The notes under the pieces: model-generated
Seen by the model: the letters and a program-made list of their open reading frames with translations, nothing else
Database searches by the model: none
What the model was told of the DNA's origin: nothing
DNA from: an uncultured Gammaproteobacteria bacterium
GTDB lineage: Bacteria; Pseudomonadota; Gammaproteobacteria; Magnimaribacterales; Magnimaribacteraceae
Assembly: GCA_913045055.1 (NCBI GenBank)
Contig: CAJWPI010000002.1
Location: 17,803 to 81,802 of the forward strand
Reading direction: 5' to 3'
DNA: 64,000 bases
Program-made: the position numbers and the translations under genes
Shown here: positions 36,461 through 44,404 of the stretch, in pieces
Position numbering within the stretch: position 1 is the first letter of the stretch
Layout: each line of letters opens with the position of its first letter

Positions 36461-37870
36461 ATGAATTCTGAACATTATCCTATCTTGATAAACGGTGAGT
36501 TAGTAAATACTGATAAAGTAATTAAAGTTATTAATCCCTCAACAGAAGAGGTATTCGCTTCTTGCTCTAAAGCTACAGAAAAACATCTTGATGAAGCTGT
36601 AAAAGCTGCCCAAAAGGCTCAAAAAATTTGGGGGGAGTCTGATATAGCTATTAGACAGAAACTACTTAATGAAATAGCAGAAAAAATCTCTGAAAATTCA
36701 GAAAATCTGGCAAGATTGTTGACTCTCGAGCAAGGAAAACCTCTAGACTTTGCTCGGGGTGAAATAGAATTTGCTGTAATGTTTTGCAAATATTTTGCTT
36801 CTCAAAAGTTAAAAAATAAAAGTCTTAAAGAAGATGCCTCGTCAATTGTTGAGCTTCACAGAAAACCCTTAGGTGTGGTAGCAGCTATAGCCCCATGGAA
36901 TTTTCCTCTTTTGATAGCAGTTTATAAAACAGCTCCGGCTCTTCTCGCTGGTAATGCACTAATACTAAAACCAGCTCCCACTACACCTTTATCAACCTGT
37001 ATGTTTGGTCAGATTATAAGAGAGATTATTCCAAAAGGATTAGTCAATATACTAACAGATGAAAATGAACTTGGCCCTATGATAACTAGCCACCCAGGTA
37101 TAAATAAGATTTCTTTTACTGGATCTACGGAAACAGGAAAAAAAGTAGCAGAGAGCGGTGGTCCTTCCTTGAAACGCCTAACTCTAGAATTAGGTGGTAA
37201 CGATGCTGCAATTGTTTTAGAAGATGCTGTTCCTTCAAAAATAGCTGAAGACATCTTTAATTCAGCAATGGCAAATACAGGTCAGGTGTGTGCCGCAATA
37301 AAGCGACTATACGTACATCATAGTGTTTATGAAGAGATGTGCAGTGCTCTCAAAGATCAAGCAGACAAAGCAATTATTGGTGATGGTTTTAAGCAAGGTA
37401 TAAATTTTGGTCCACTTCAAAATAAGAAACAGTATGAAAAAGTTATTAATCTCATTAAAGAAGCAAAAGAAAAAGGGAAAGTTATATCAGGTGGAGAATT
37501 CTCAGAAAACCCGGGTTTTTTTATACCTATAACAATTATTAGAGATATAGAAGACGGTATAAGTCTGGTAGACGAAGAACAATTTGGTCCCGTGTTACCC
37601 ATAATTAAATACAGCGAGCTTGAAGAAGTAATAGAAAAGGCCAACGGGTCTAGTTATGGTTTGGGAGGTTCAGTTTGGGGTGAGGATATAGATTTTGCAA
37701 CACAAATTGCTAAAAGATTACAAGCTGGTTCGGTTTGGGTTAATCAACATGCAGCGATAGGTCCTGATATTCCTTTATCTGGAGCTAAGGAATCCGGTAT
37801 AGGTGTAGAATGGGGGGAAGAGGGTTTAAATGAATTCTCACAAATTCAAGTTGTAAATGTAAAAAAATAA
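36461..37870 (+). CDS. Aldehyde dehydrogenase (NAD(P)+)
   Basis: A 469-aa ALDH with APWNFPLL, the cofactor motif FTGSTETGKKV, the Glu in LELGGNDAA and the catalytic Cys (about residue 276) in GQVCAAIKR. It oxidises an aldehyde to the acid. Directly downstream of the Rieske gene (4-nt gap), it would suit removal of an aldehyde released by an acyloin-cleaving aco complex or by oxidative demethylation. Confidence 0.94.
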   Translation: MNSEHYPILINGELVNTDKVIKVINPSTEEVFASCSKATEKHLDEAVKAAQKAQKIWGESDIAIRQKLLNEIAEKISENSENLARLLTLEQGKPLDFARGEIEFAVMFCKYFASQKLKNKSLKEDASSIVELHRKPLGVVAAIAPWNFPLLIAVYKTAPALLAGNALILKPAPTTPLSTCMFGQIIREIIPKGLVNILTDENELGPMITSHPGINKISFTGSTETGKKVAESGGPSLKRLTLELGGNDAAIVLEDAVPSKIAEDIFNSAMANTGQVCAAIKRLYVHHSVYEEMCSALKDQADKAIIGDGFKQGINFGPLQNKKQYEKVINLIKEAKEKGKVISGGEFSENPGFFIPITIIRDIEDGISLVDEEQFGPVLPIIKYSELEEVIEKANGSSYGLGGSVWGEDIDFATQIAKRLQAGSVWVNQHAAIGPDIPLSGAKESGIGVEWGEEGLNEFSQIQVVNVKK

Positions 37871-37889
37871 TAATTAGAAAGGAAAAAAG

Positions 37890-38279
37890 ATGACAACAGG
37901 TGTAGAAATAGTAAATCAAGCTCTAGAAATGTTAAAAGAAGGTGACTTTGAATCTTACGAGACCTTACTTGATGAAAATATGTATTTTAAAATGACTGGC
38001 AATACACCTTTGTCAGGCGAAGCACATAGTAAAACTGAATTTTTGGCTACAGTTGGTAGAGTAATGGATTACCTTAAAGATCCTATCAAGTTAGAATTAA
38101 AAGAAATAATTGATGGTGGGGATACCATAGTATCTATATCTACAGGTAGTTCTACAACAAAAAAAGGAGAAGCTTACAATAATGAATACTGCCATGTATG
38201 GAAGGTTAAAAATAATAAGATAGTTTCATTAATAGAATATCTAGATACTCAAATGTTGTCAGAAATGCTCAGTGAATAG
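37890..38279 (+). CDS. SnoaL/NTF2-fold protein
   Basis: A 129-aa protein with the SnoaL-like pattern of an N-terminal helix (VEIVNQALEMLKEGDFESY) and a curved beta-sheet (ECHVWKVKNN-like EYCHVWKVKNNKIVSL). Many such proteins are isomerases, hydrolases or have no catalytic role. The residues specific to limonene epoxide hydrolase are not seen. It is a distant relative of the ORF at 48345-48758 (shared EYLDTQ/EYMDTQ ending). Confidence 0.75.
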   Translation: MTTGVEIVNQALEMLKEGDFESYETLLDENMYFKMTGNTPLSGEAHSKTEFLATVGRVMDYLKDPIKLELKEIIDGGDTIVSISTGSSTTKKGEAYNNEYCHVWKVKNNKIVSLIEYLDTQMLSEMLSE

Positions 38280-38300
38280 TCTGGTACTCAAAATATAATC

Positions 38301-39110
38301 TTGGAACCAATTTCCATTCTTCTTACTACAAAAGGACATCCTTTTGATAAAGGTTCTTTTTTTCAATTATTTGACTCTTTCGAAAATGTGGAATACACCC
38401 ATGTAGAACATCCGGCAGCTCAACTTATTCTCAATCCATTAAATGCTAAAGATTATTCAGTTTTAGTCTTTTATGACATGCCTGGTATAGACTTTCATGA
38501 AAATCATCCAGGAAAAGAAATAGCTCCAAGTAAAGAATTTAAAAAGGGTTTCCTAGATCTAGTTAAAATCGGTAAACCTATGCTCTTTCTGCATCACTCA
38601 ATTGCCTCTTGGCCTAGTTGGGACGAGTATGGAGAAATTATTGGAGGAAGATTTCTATACAGATCTAAAAAAATAGAAGGTGAAGAAAAGCAAGATTCTG
38701 GATATCGACATGAAGTTAATTATAAAGCCAAGATTTTGATAGAACATCCTATAACTAAAGGCTTATCGTCTGAATTTGATATGTGTGATGAGTTATATCT
38801 AGCTGAAATTTTTGAAGATTCCATTACTCCTTTAATCAAAAGCGATTTCAGTTTTACAGACAAAAACTTTTTTTCAGCGACAAGCGCTATAGAAGGTCAA
38901 ATGTATAGCAATAAAGGTTGGTCACATACAAAGGGTTACCCTTATGTTGCCTGGATAAAAAGTTACCTTAATAGCCCTATAGTTTATCTTCAGATGGGTG
39001 ACTCACCCACGACATATCAAAATCCGTCATATAGACTTCTTGTAAAAAATTCAATAACTTGGCTTAATAGCCCTGAATCAAAGTTATGGATAAAAGAGAA
39101 TAACGAATAA
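38301..39110 (+). CDS. ThuA-like (type 1 GATase-like) domain protein
   Basis: A 269-aa protein starting at a TTG codon; no in-frame ATG fits near the domain start. The ThuA fold is suggested by VLVFYDMPG, PMLFLHHSIASWPSW and YVAWIKSY plus LQMGDSPTTY. ThuA-family proteins act in sugar and polyol catabolism, but mechanisms are poorly known. The next SDR gene overlaps by one base (TAATG), so they are translated together. A second ThuA-like gene lies at 42116-42862. Confidence 0.78.
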   Translation: MEPISILLTTKGHPFDKGSFFQLFDSFENVEYTHVEHPAAQLILNPLNAKDYSVLVFYDMPGIDFHENHPGKEIAPSKEFKKGFLDLVKIGKPMLFLHHSIASWPSWDEYGEIIGGRFLYRSKKIEGEEKQDSGYRHEVNYKAKILIEHPITKGLSSEFDMCDELYLAEIFEDSITPLIKSDFSFTDKNFFSATSAIEGQMYSNKGWSHTKGYPYVAWIKSYLNSPIVYLQMGDSPTTYQNPSYRLLVKNSITWLNSPESKLWIKENNE

Positions 39111-39856
39111 TGAATTTATTAGAAAACAGACTAGCTGTTATAACAGGTGCTGCTAGCGGTATTGGAGAAGCCAGCGCTAATCTTTTTGCTGAGAATGGAG
39201 CTAAAGTCCTTGCCTTTGATCTAGATGACTCAATAATAGAAAAATTCAAAGATAATAATTCTATAACGGGTTTTAAGCTAGATATTGCATCTAGTTCAGC
39301 ACCTGAGATAATCTCCAATACTATTCAAGAAGTTCTAGGTGGGCTAGATATACTCATGAATAATGCAGGAGTAGTCTCAGGAAGTCCTATAGAAGAAATG
39401 CAAGATGAGGAATGGGATAAAGTTTTTGCTGTAAATGTTGAAGCAACAATTAAAATCACACGTTGCTCTCTTCCGTATCTTAAAAAAAGTAAATTTGGAA
39501 GAATAATAAATATAGGTTCAATTATGTCCTCTCTGGGAGATGCAGGATTATCAGCTTATGCAGCTTCTAAGCATGCTGTTGCAGGATTAACAAAATCAAT
39601 AGCTGCTGAAGTTGGTCCTGCTGGAATAACAGCAAATTATATTCAGCCTGGAGCTATAATGACTGGTATGACAAGAGAAGCTTTTAAAGTTAATGAATAT
39701 AAGGATTTTTGGACAAATAGATCAGCAGTTAAAAGGTTAGGCCAACCTATTGATATTGCAAAGGGGGCGCTTTTTCTTGCTTCTGACTTAGGGGAGTTTG
39801 TTTCAGGTCATGGGTTAGTTGTAGATGGAGGAGCTTTAGTAGCTGGTTCTTGGTAA
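39110..39856 (+). CDS. SDR family oxidoreductase
   Basis: A 248-aa classical SDR with ITGAASGIGEA, MNNAGVV, catalytic YAASKHA and VSGHGLVVDGG. It is translationally coupled to the ThuA-like gene (TAATG). The gene is the last of the 29-40 kb plus-strand run before a 148-nt gap. Confidence 0.9.
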   Translation: MNLLENRLAVITGAASGIGEASANLFAENGAKVLAFDLDDSIIEKFKDNNSITGFKLDIASSSAPEIISNTIQEVLGGLDILMNNAGVVSGSPIEEMQDEEWDKVFAVNVEATIKITRCSLPYLKKSKFGRIINIGSIMSSLGDAGLSAYAASKHAVAGLTKSIAAEVGPAGITANYIQPGAIMTGMTREAFKVNEYKDFWTNRSAVKRLGQPIDIAKGALFLASDLGEFVSGHGLVVDGGALVAGSW

Positions 39857-39932
39857 AACCTAAGTTGTTTTTTCTAAGAAATTAGTCCATTATTTACTTA
39901 TAAAGAATTCCTTTTTGTTTGGGGGGAAGATA

Positions 39933-39995
39933 ATGAAAAAAGTATGTTTGGAGTTTTATTACTTTCCTATGGCTTCTATTAACGAAACTATCTAA
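39933..39995 (+). CDS. Possible 20-codon leader ORF upstream of Rieske gene
   Basis: ATG AAA AAA GTA ... ATC TAA encodes MKKVCLEFYYFPMASINETI. It is preceded by a strong Shine-Dalgarno stretch (GGGGGGAAGA) with 2 nt more to the ATG, and its stop sits next to the ribosome binding site (AAGGAGAAGA) of the Rieske gene at 40005. It could be a translated leader peptide or a chance ORF. The rest of the 39857-40004 gap holds nothing I recognise. Confidence 0.3.
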   Translation: MKKVCLEFYYFPMASINETI

Positions 39996-40004
39996 GGAGA
40001 AGAA

Positions 40005-41345
40005 ATGGCTAAACATTGGAAGTACTATTCCGATCAAGATAAACAGACAGATCCTGATTATGGAACGGATATTATTGCTAAAGAAAGATATGTCTCAAAA
40101 GAATTTATGGATCTGGAAGTCGAGAATATCTGGAAAAAAGTATGGCTTATGGGGGGTCCCTTACTAGACCTACAAAATCCAGGCGACTACATTACAACAG
40201 AAATATTAGGAGAGCCTATCCTGATTTCTATGGGAGATGATAATAAAATTAGAGCTTTTTATAATGTTTGCCAGCACCGGGGTAATAGATTAGTCCATTC
40301 TATTAAAGGAAATAATTCTGAACATAGTTGCAGTTTTCATGGGTGGAGATACAACTCTAATGGTGAATTAAAATTTGCTCCAGATGAAGAAACTTTCCCT
40401 CAGGGAATACCTTGTGACAAACTTAAATTAAAAGAATTACCTTGTGATACTGCTATAGGTTTTGTTTGGTTTAGTTTAAATAAGGATGTTGAGCCTTTAG
40501 AGGAATATCTAGGAATAATAAATGAACATTTAAATCCTTATCATTTTGAAAGGCAGTTTATAGTTAATGATGTAACTGTAGAGATGCCTTATAACTGGAA
40601 AACCTCAGTAGATGCCTTTAATGAAACCTACCACGTCGTCCAAACCCACCCAGAATTAACTAGTTGGATAGAAGATTTAGATATACAAATAGATTGTTAC
40701 GATAAACACAATCGTTATTTGGTTCCTTTTGGAACTCCTAGTAGCCATATAAAAGATAAAAAAACTATTACAGATGATTTAAAGCTGTATATGGAGCAGG
40801 CAGGTATCGACCCCTCCAAATTTAAAGGAGATGCTACTGAAGTAAGAAGGGCTATCCAATTGCACAGGAGAAAACATGGGAAGGAGATGGGATACGATTT
40901 TTCTGAATTAAATGATGATCAACTATCTGATGACTTCCATTATTTAATTTTTCCAAATATTACGTTAAATATCTATCCTGAATCAATGATGTTGTTTAGA
41001 CAAAGACCTCATCCAACTGACCCTAATCAGTGTCTTTTTGACCTCCAAAACTATGTTATGCAACCAGATGCTAACATTCCAGGAGTGACAGAAAGGGAAA
41101 GAAGAATTGGAGGAGGAAAGATAGCAAAAATTCCTGAACAACCTGAAAGGCCTTTACATAGACAATTTAAACATGGAGAAGAATCTTTAGGGTTGGTCTT
41201 AGATCAAGATGCCTATAACTTACCTAATGTTCAACAAGGTATGAATTCCGCAGGCTATGATGGTCTTTGGTTAGGATCCCAAGAGCTCAGAATAAGACAT
41301 TTTCATGCAACTATTGATGATTACATTTATAAAAATAAAAGATAA
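40005..41345 (+). CDS. Rieske non-heme iron oxygenase, alpha subunit
   Basis: A 446-aa protein with Rieske ligands in CQHRGN and CSFHGW and the iron site DAFNETYHVVQTHPE. It is a different subgroup from the two above, with a longer C-terminal domain (LIFPNITLNIYPESM, QQGMNSAGYDG) shared with the gene at 42927. A good ribosome binding site precedes it. Downstream are an SDR and a ThuA-like gene. Confidence 0.92.
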   Translation: MAKHWKYYSDQDKQTDPDYGTDIIAKERYVSKEFMDLEVENIWKKVWLMGGPLLDLQNPGDYITTEILGEPILISMGDDNKIRAFYNVCQHRGNRLVHSIKGNNSEHSCSFHGWRYNSNGELKFAPDEETFPQGIPCDKLKLKELPCDTAIGFVWFSLNKDVEPLEEYLGIINEHLNPYHFERQFIVNDVTVEMPYNWKTSVDAFNETYHVVQTHPELTSWIEDLDIQIDCYDKHNRYLVPFGTPSSHIKDKKTITDDLKLYMEQAGIDPSKFKGDATEVRRAIQLHRRKHGKEMGYDFSELNDDQLSDDFHYLIFPNITLNIYPESMMLFRQRPHPTDPNQCLFDLQNYVMQPDANIPGVTERERRIGGGKIAKIPEQPERPLHRQFKHGEESLGLVLDQDAYNLPNVQQGMNSAGYDGLWLGSQELRIRHFHATIDDYIYKNKR

Positions 41346-41357
41346 AAGGAGAAAAAA

Positions 41358-42116
41358 ATGGACCTAGGTTTAAAAGGAAAAAAAGCTATTGTAACAGGTG
41401 GCAGCAGGGGTATAGGTAAATGTGTAGCTGAGACACTTGCAGCAGAAGGAGTAGATATAGCTATTTGTGCAAGAAATGAAGAAGAAGTAAAAACTGCTGT
41501 TGATAGTCTTTCTTCTAATGGAAATAAGGTGACAGGAGGAGTAGCTGATGTAGGAGAAGGAGATTCTTATAAAGCCTGGATTGCTTCTGCTGTTGAAGAA
41601 TTAGGAGGGCTTGATCTTTTTGTTGCTAACGTAAGTGCGGGAGGGGGAAATAATGAAGAGGAAGGCTGGAAAGCAAATTTTGAAGTTGATGTAATGGGAA
41701 CTGTCAGGGGAATTGATACTGTAACCCCTGCCCTTTCTGAATCTAAAGGAAGTATTGTTATTATTTCAACAACTACTGCCATTGAGAATGGCCCTGGAGC
41801 TGGTGCTTATGGTGCTATGAAAGCTGCTTTAATGAACCTTTCTTCTACAAAATCACAAGAACTAGCACCACAAGGAATAAATTGTAATGTTGTTAGCCCA
41901 GGTCCTATCTATATAGAAGGAGGAGCGTGGAACTTTATTAAAGACAACATGGAAGACTTCTATAAAGCAACATTGTCAGCTATACCAGCCGGAAGAATGG
42001 GAGCAGCTCAAGATGTAGCAAATGCTGTAGTATTTCTAGGAAGCCCCGCAGCTGGATATATTACTGGAACTAATGTGGTAGTTGATGGAGGTTTCACTAA
42101 AGGGGTGCATTTTTAA
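41358..42116 (+). CDS. SDR family oxidoreductase
   Basis: A 252-aa SDR with VTGGSRGIGKC, catalytic YGAMKAA and the ending YITGTNVVVDGGFTKG. The Asn-Asn-Ala-Gly motif of many SDRs is replaced by VANVSAGGG. It follows the Rieske gene by 12 nt, and its stop overlaps the next ATG (TAATG). Confidence 0.9.
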   Translation: MDLGLKGKKAIVTGGSRGIGKCVAETLAAEGVDIAICARNEEEVKTAVDSLSSNGNKVTGGVADVGEGDSYKAWIASAVEELGGLDLFVANVSAGGGNNEEEGWKANFEVDVMGTVRGIDTVTPALSESKGSIVIISTTTAIENGPGAGAYGAMKAALMNLSSTKSQELAPQGINCNVVSPGPIYIEGGAWNFIKDNMEDFYKATLSAIPAGRMGAAQDVANAVVFLGSPAAGYITGTNVVVDGGFTKGVHF

Positions 42117-42862
42117 TGACAAATCCCAAAAAAATTAAAGCGTACCTTGTTGCAGGTGGAAAATATCATGATATAGATTTTGCTAGACTAGAGATTCTTA
42201 AGATCTTAGGTGAGGACGAGAGGATAAGAACTAGGGTCTCAGAAAACTATAGAGATATGGAAGCTATAGATGATTCTGATCTATTAATTACCTACACCTG
42301 TGATGTCATGCCGAGTCTAGAAGAACAAGAGTTTCTTCGAGAATACGTTTCTTCTGGTAAAAGATGGTATGCCTTACATGGCACAAATTCTATTCTTAGA
42401 TTTCTCTCTGATGGTAGAGTTGAAAGCCCAAGATGGGCCCCACATTTCATGGAGACTCTTGGCTCTCAATTTATCTCTCATCCCCCTATTGAACCCTATA
42501 CAGTTGAAGTAGCTGATCCAAAAAATCCTTTAGTAGAAGGAGTAGAGCCTTTTGAAGCTACAGATGAGCTGTACCTAATGGATCTGCATGGGAAACATGA
42601 GGTCCTGCTAGATACTGAGTTTGGTGGAACAACAGAGAACTTTGTAGATAGCGAATGGGAAAAAAGAAGATGGCCAGTCTTTTACATTCATCCAGTTGGT
42701 AAAGGAGCAGTTTTGTACCTTACTTTAGGTCACTGCAGAGGTCATTATGATATGGAACCTCTAATGGAATATTATCCTGAAGTAGAAAGATGTTCATGGG
42801 ATCTACCAGTATTTTATGATCTTTTAAGAAGAGGTATTGACTGGGCAATAAATAATAAATAA
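42116..42862 (+). CDS. ThuA-like domain protein (second)
   Basis: A 248-aa protein with YLVAGGKYHDIDFARLEIL, RWYALHGTNSILRF, ELYLMDLHGKHEVLL and VLYLTLGHCRGHYD, consistent with the ThuA/GATase-1-like fold. It occurs again within a Rieske/SDR set and is translationally coupled to the SDR gene. The repeated SDR/ThuA/Rieske association suggests a common chemistry, but the reaction is unknown. Confidence 0.8.
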   Translation: MTNPKKIKAYLVAGGKYHDIDFARLEILKILGEDERIRTRVSENYRDMEAIDDSDLLITYTCDVMPSLEEQEFLREYVSSGKRWYALHGTNSILRFLSDGRVESPRWAPHFMETLGSQFISHPPIEPYTVEVADPKNPLVEGVEPFEATDELYLMDLHGKHEVLLDTEFGGTTENFVDSEWEKRRWPVFYIHPVGKGAVLYLTLGHCRGHYDMEPLMEYYPEVERCSWDLPVFYDLLRRGIDWAINNK

Positions 42863-42926
42863 ATCTCAGCTAGATTATTAAAAAAATATCTGAAACTGGT
42901 TAAAGATTTTACTATTAATTAAAAAC

Positions 42927-44339
42927 ATGAATGAGCAACTAAAAAAACAAAAAAAACCCTCAAAAATAGGAGAAGCTCGTTCTCCGTATAAGAGCTATAC
43001 AGAATACCTAGATGAGGATTCTCAGAAAGTACCTTCCTTACTGTTGGAAGAACATTTTGAGTATCTTGGATCTGATGACCTTTCAATGGAAAGATATACC
43101 TCAGAAGAGTTCTTTCGAAAAGAAGCTGAATGTATGTGGACTAGGGTTTGGCAATTTGCCTGTAGAGTCGAAGATATTCCAAATGTAGGCGATAGTTTAG
43201 TTTATGATATTCTTGATTGGTCCTTTGTACTAGTTAGATCTAGTAAGGATAAAATCTCTGCTTATTACAATTCTTGCTTGCACAGAGGAAGGAAATTAAG
43301 GACTCATAGAACATCTACACCTGATATTAAGTGTCCTTTTCACGGATATTGCTGGAATCTGGATGGAACTTTAAAACATACCCCGGCGGATTGGGATTTT
43401 CCTCATGTAAAAGAAGAAGAATGGAAACTTCCAGAAGTTAGAGTAGAAATTTGGGAGGGATTTGTATTTATAAACATGAATGATAAAGCTCCGTCTCTAG
43501 AAAATTATCTAGACCCTCTTCCGGAACATCATAAAAGATGGAATCTTGGAGATTGTAAAAAAGTTATTCATGTATCTAGGGTGGTTCCTGGAAATTGGAA
43601 AACTACAATGGAAGCCTTCATGGAGTCTTTTCATGCATCCGAAATTCATCCTCAAATTAGACCTTTTACGACAGATGAAAACGCACGTTATGACATCTAC
43701 GGTGATCATATGAATAGAAACATAGCCCTGACTGGTAAACCAAGCCCTCACTCTGAAGAAGTAACTGAGCAAGAAATTTTGGATACTATTTTTTACGGCT
43801 CGGGTAGAGTTGAAAATGAAGATAAAGTATTAGTACCCGAAGGTGAAGAAGCTAGAAAAGTAGCTGCAAGAGTTATGAGAGAAAACTTAACAGCTGTTAA
43901 TGGTCATGATTTTTCAGATAAGTCAGATGCAGAAATGTTAGATGCATTGGTCTACAACGTTTTTCCTAACTTTTCTCCTTGGGGAGGATTTCCAAATAAC
44001 TTAATTTATAGATTTAGACCAAATGGAACTAGAGTTGATTCGTCTATAATGGAGGTGATTTTCTTGGAAAGAAATAATAAAAATCCTCAATCAGAGCAAA
44101 AATATGAACCTCTACCAATAAAGTATTTAAAAGAAGATCAAAGCTGGGCAGATGCAGAAGAACTTGGTGGTTTAGGTCTTATCTTTGACCAAGATATGTC
44201 TAATATTCCTGAAGTAGAGTCTGGAATGCGTACATCAAAGAAGGGGAAAGTAACTCTAGCTAATTATCAAGAGAGCAGATTACGCCATTTCCATCAGACA
44301 ATAGATAAATATATAGCTAAAGGACCTTTAAAACCTTAA
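42927..44339 (+). CDS. Rieske non-heme iron oxygenase, alpha subunit
   Basis: A 470-aa protein with CLHRGR and CPFHGY as Rieske ligands and EAFMESFHASEIHPQ as the iron site. The N-terminal extension of about 60 residues is charged and longer than in the other three. The C-terminus (VESGMRTSKKG, RLRHFHQTIDKYI) parallels the protein at 40005, so the two are probably paralogues. Confidence 0.91.
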   Translation: MNEQLKKQKKPSKIGEARSPYKSYTEYLDEDSQKVPSLLLEEHFEYLGSDDLSMERYTSEEFFRKEAECMWTRVWQFACRVEDIPNVGDSLVYDILDWSFVLVRSSKDKISAYYNSCLHRGRKLRTHRTSTPDIKCPFHGYCWNLDGTLKHTPADWDFPHVKEEEWKLPEVRVEIWEGFVFINMNDKAPSLENYLDPLPEHHKRWNLGDCKKVIHVSRVVPGNWKTTMEAFMESFHASEIHPQIRPFTTDENARYDIYGDHMNRNIALTGKPSPHSEEVTEQEILDTIFYGSGRVENEDKVLVPEGEEARKVAARVMRENLTAVNGHDFSDKSDAEMLDALVYNVFPNFSPWGGFPNNLIYRFRPNGTRVDSSIMEVIFLERNNKNPQSEQKYEPLPIKYLKEDQSWADAEELGGLGLIFDQDMSNIPEVESGMRTSKKGKVTLANYQESRLRHFHQTIDKYIAKGPLKP

Positions 44340-44404
44340 TGTTTATACATTTAATAAAAAGAAAATCTTGTTGATTTGTATAAAACTTAATAGGAGTTGA
44401 TCTA

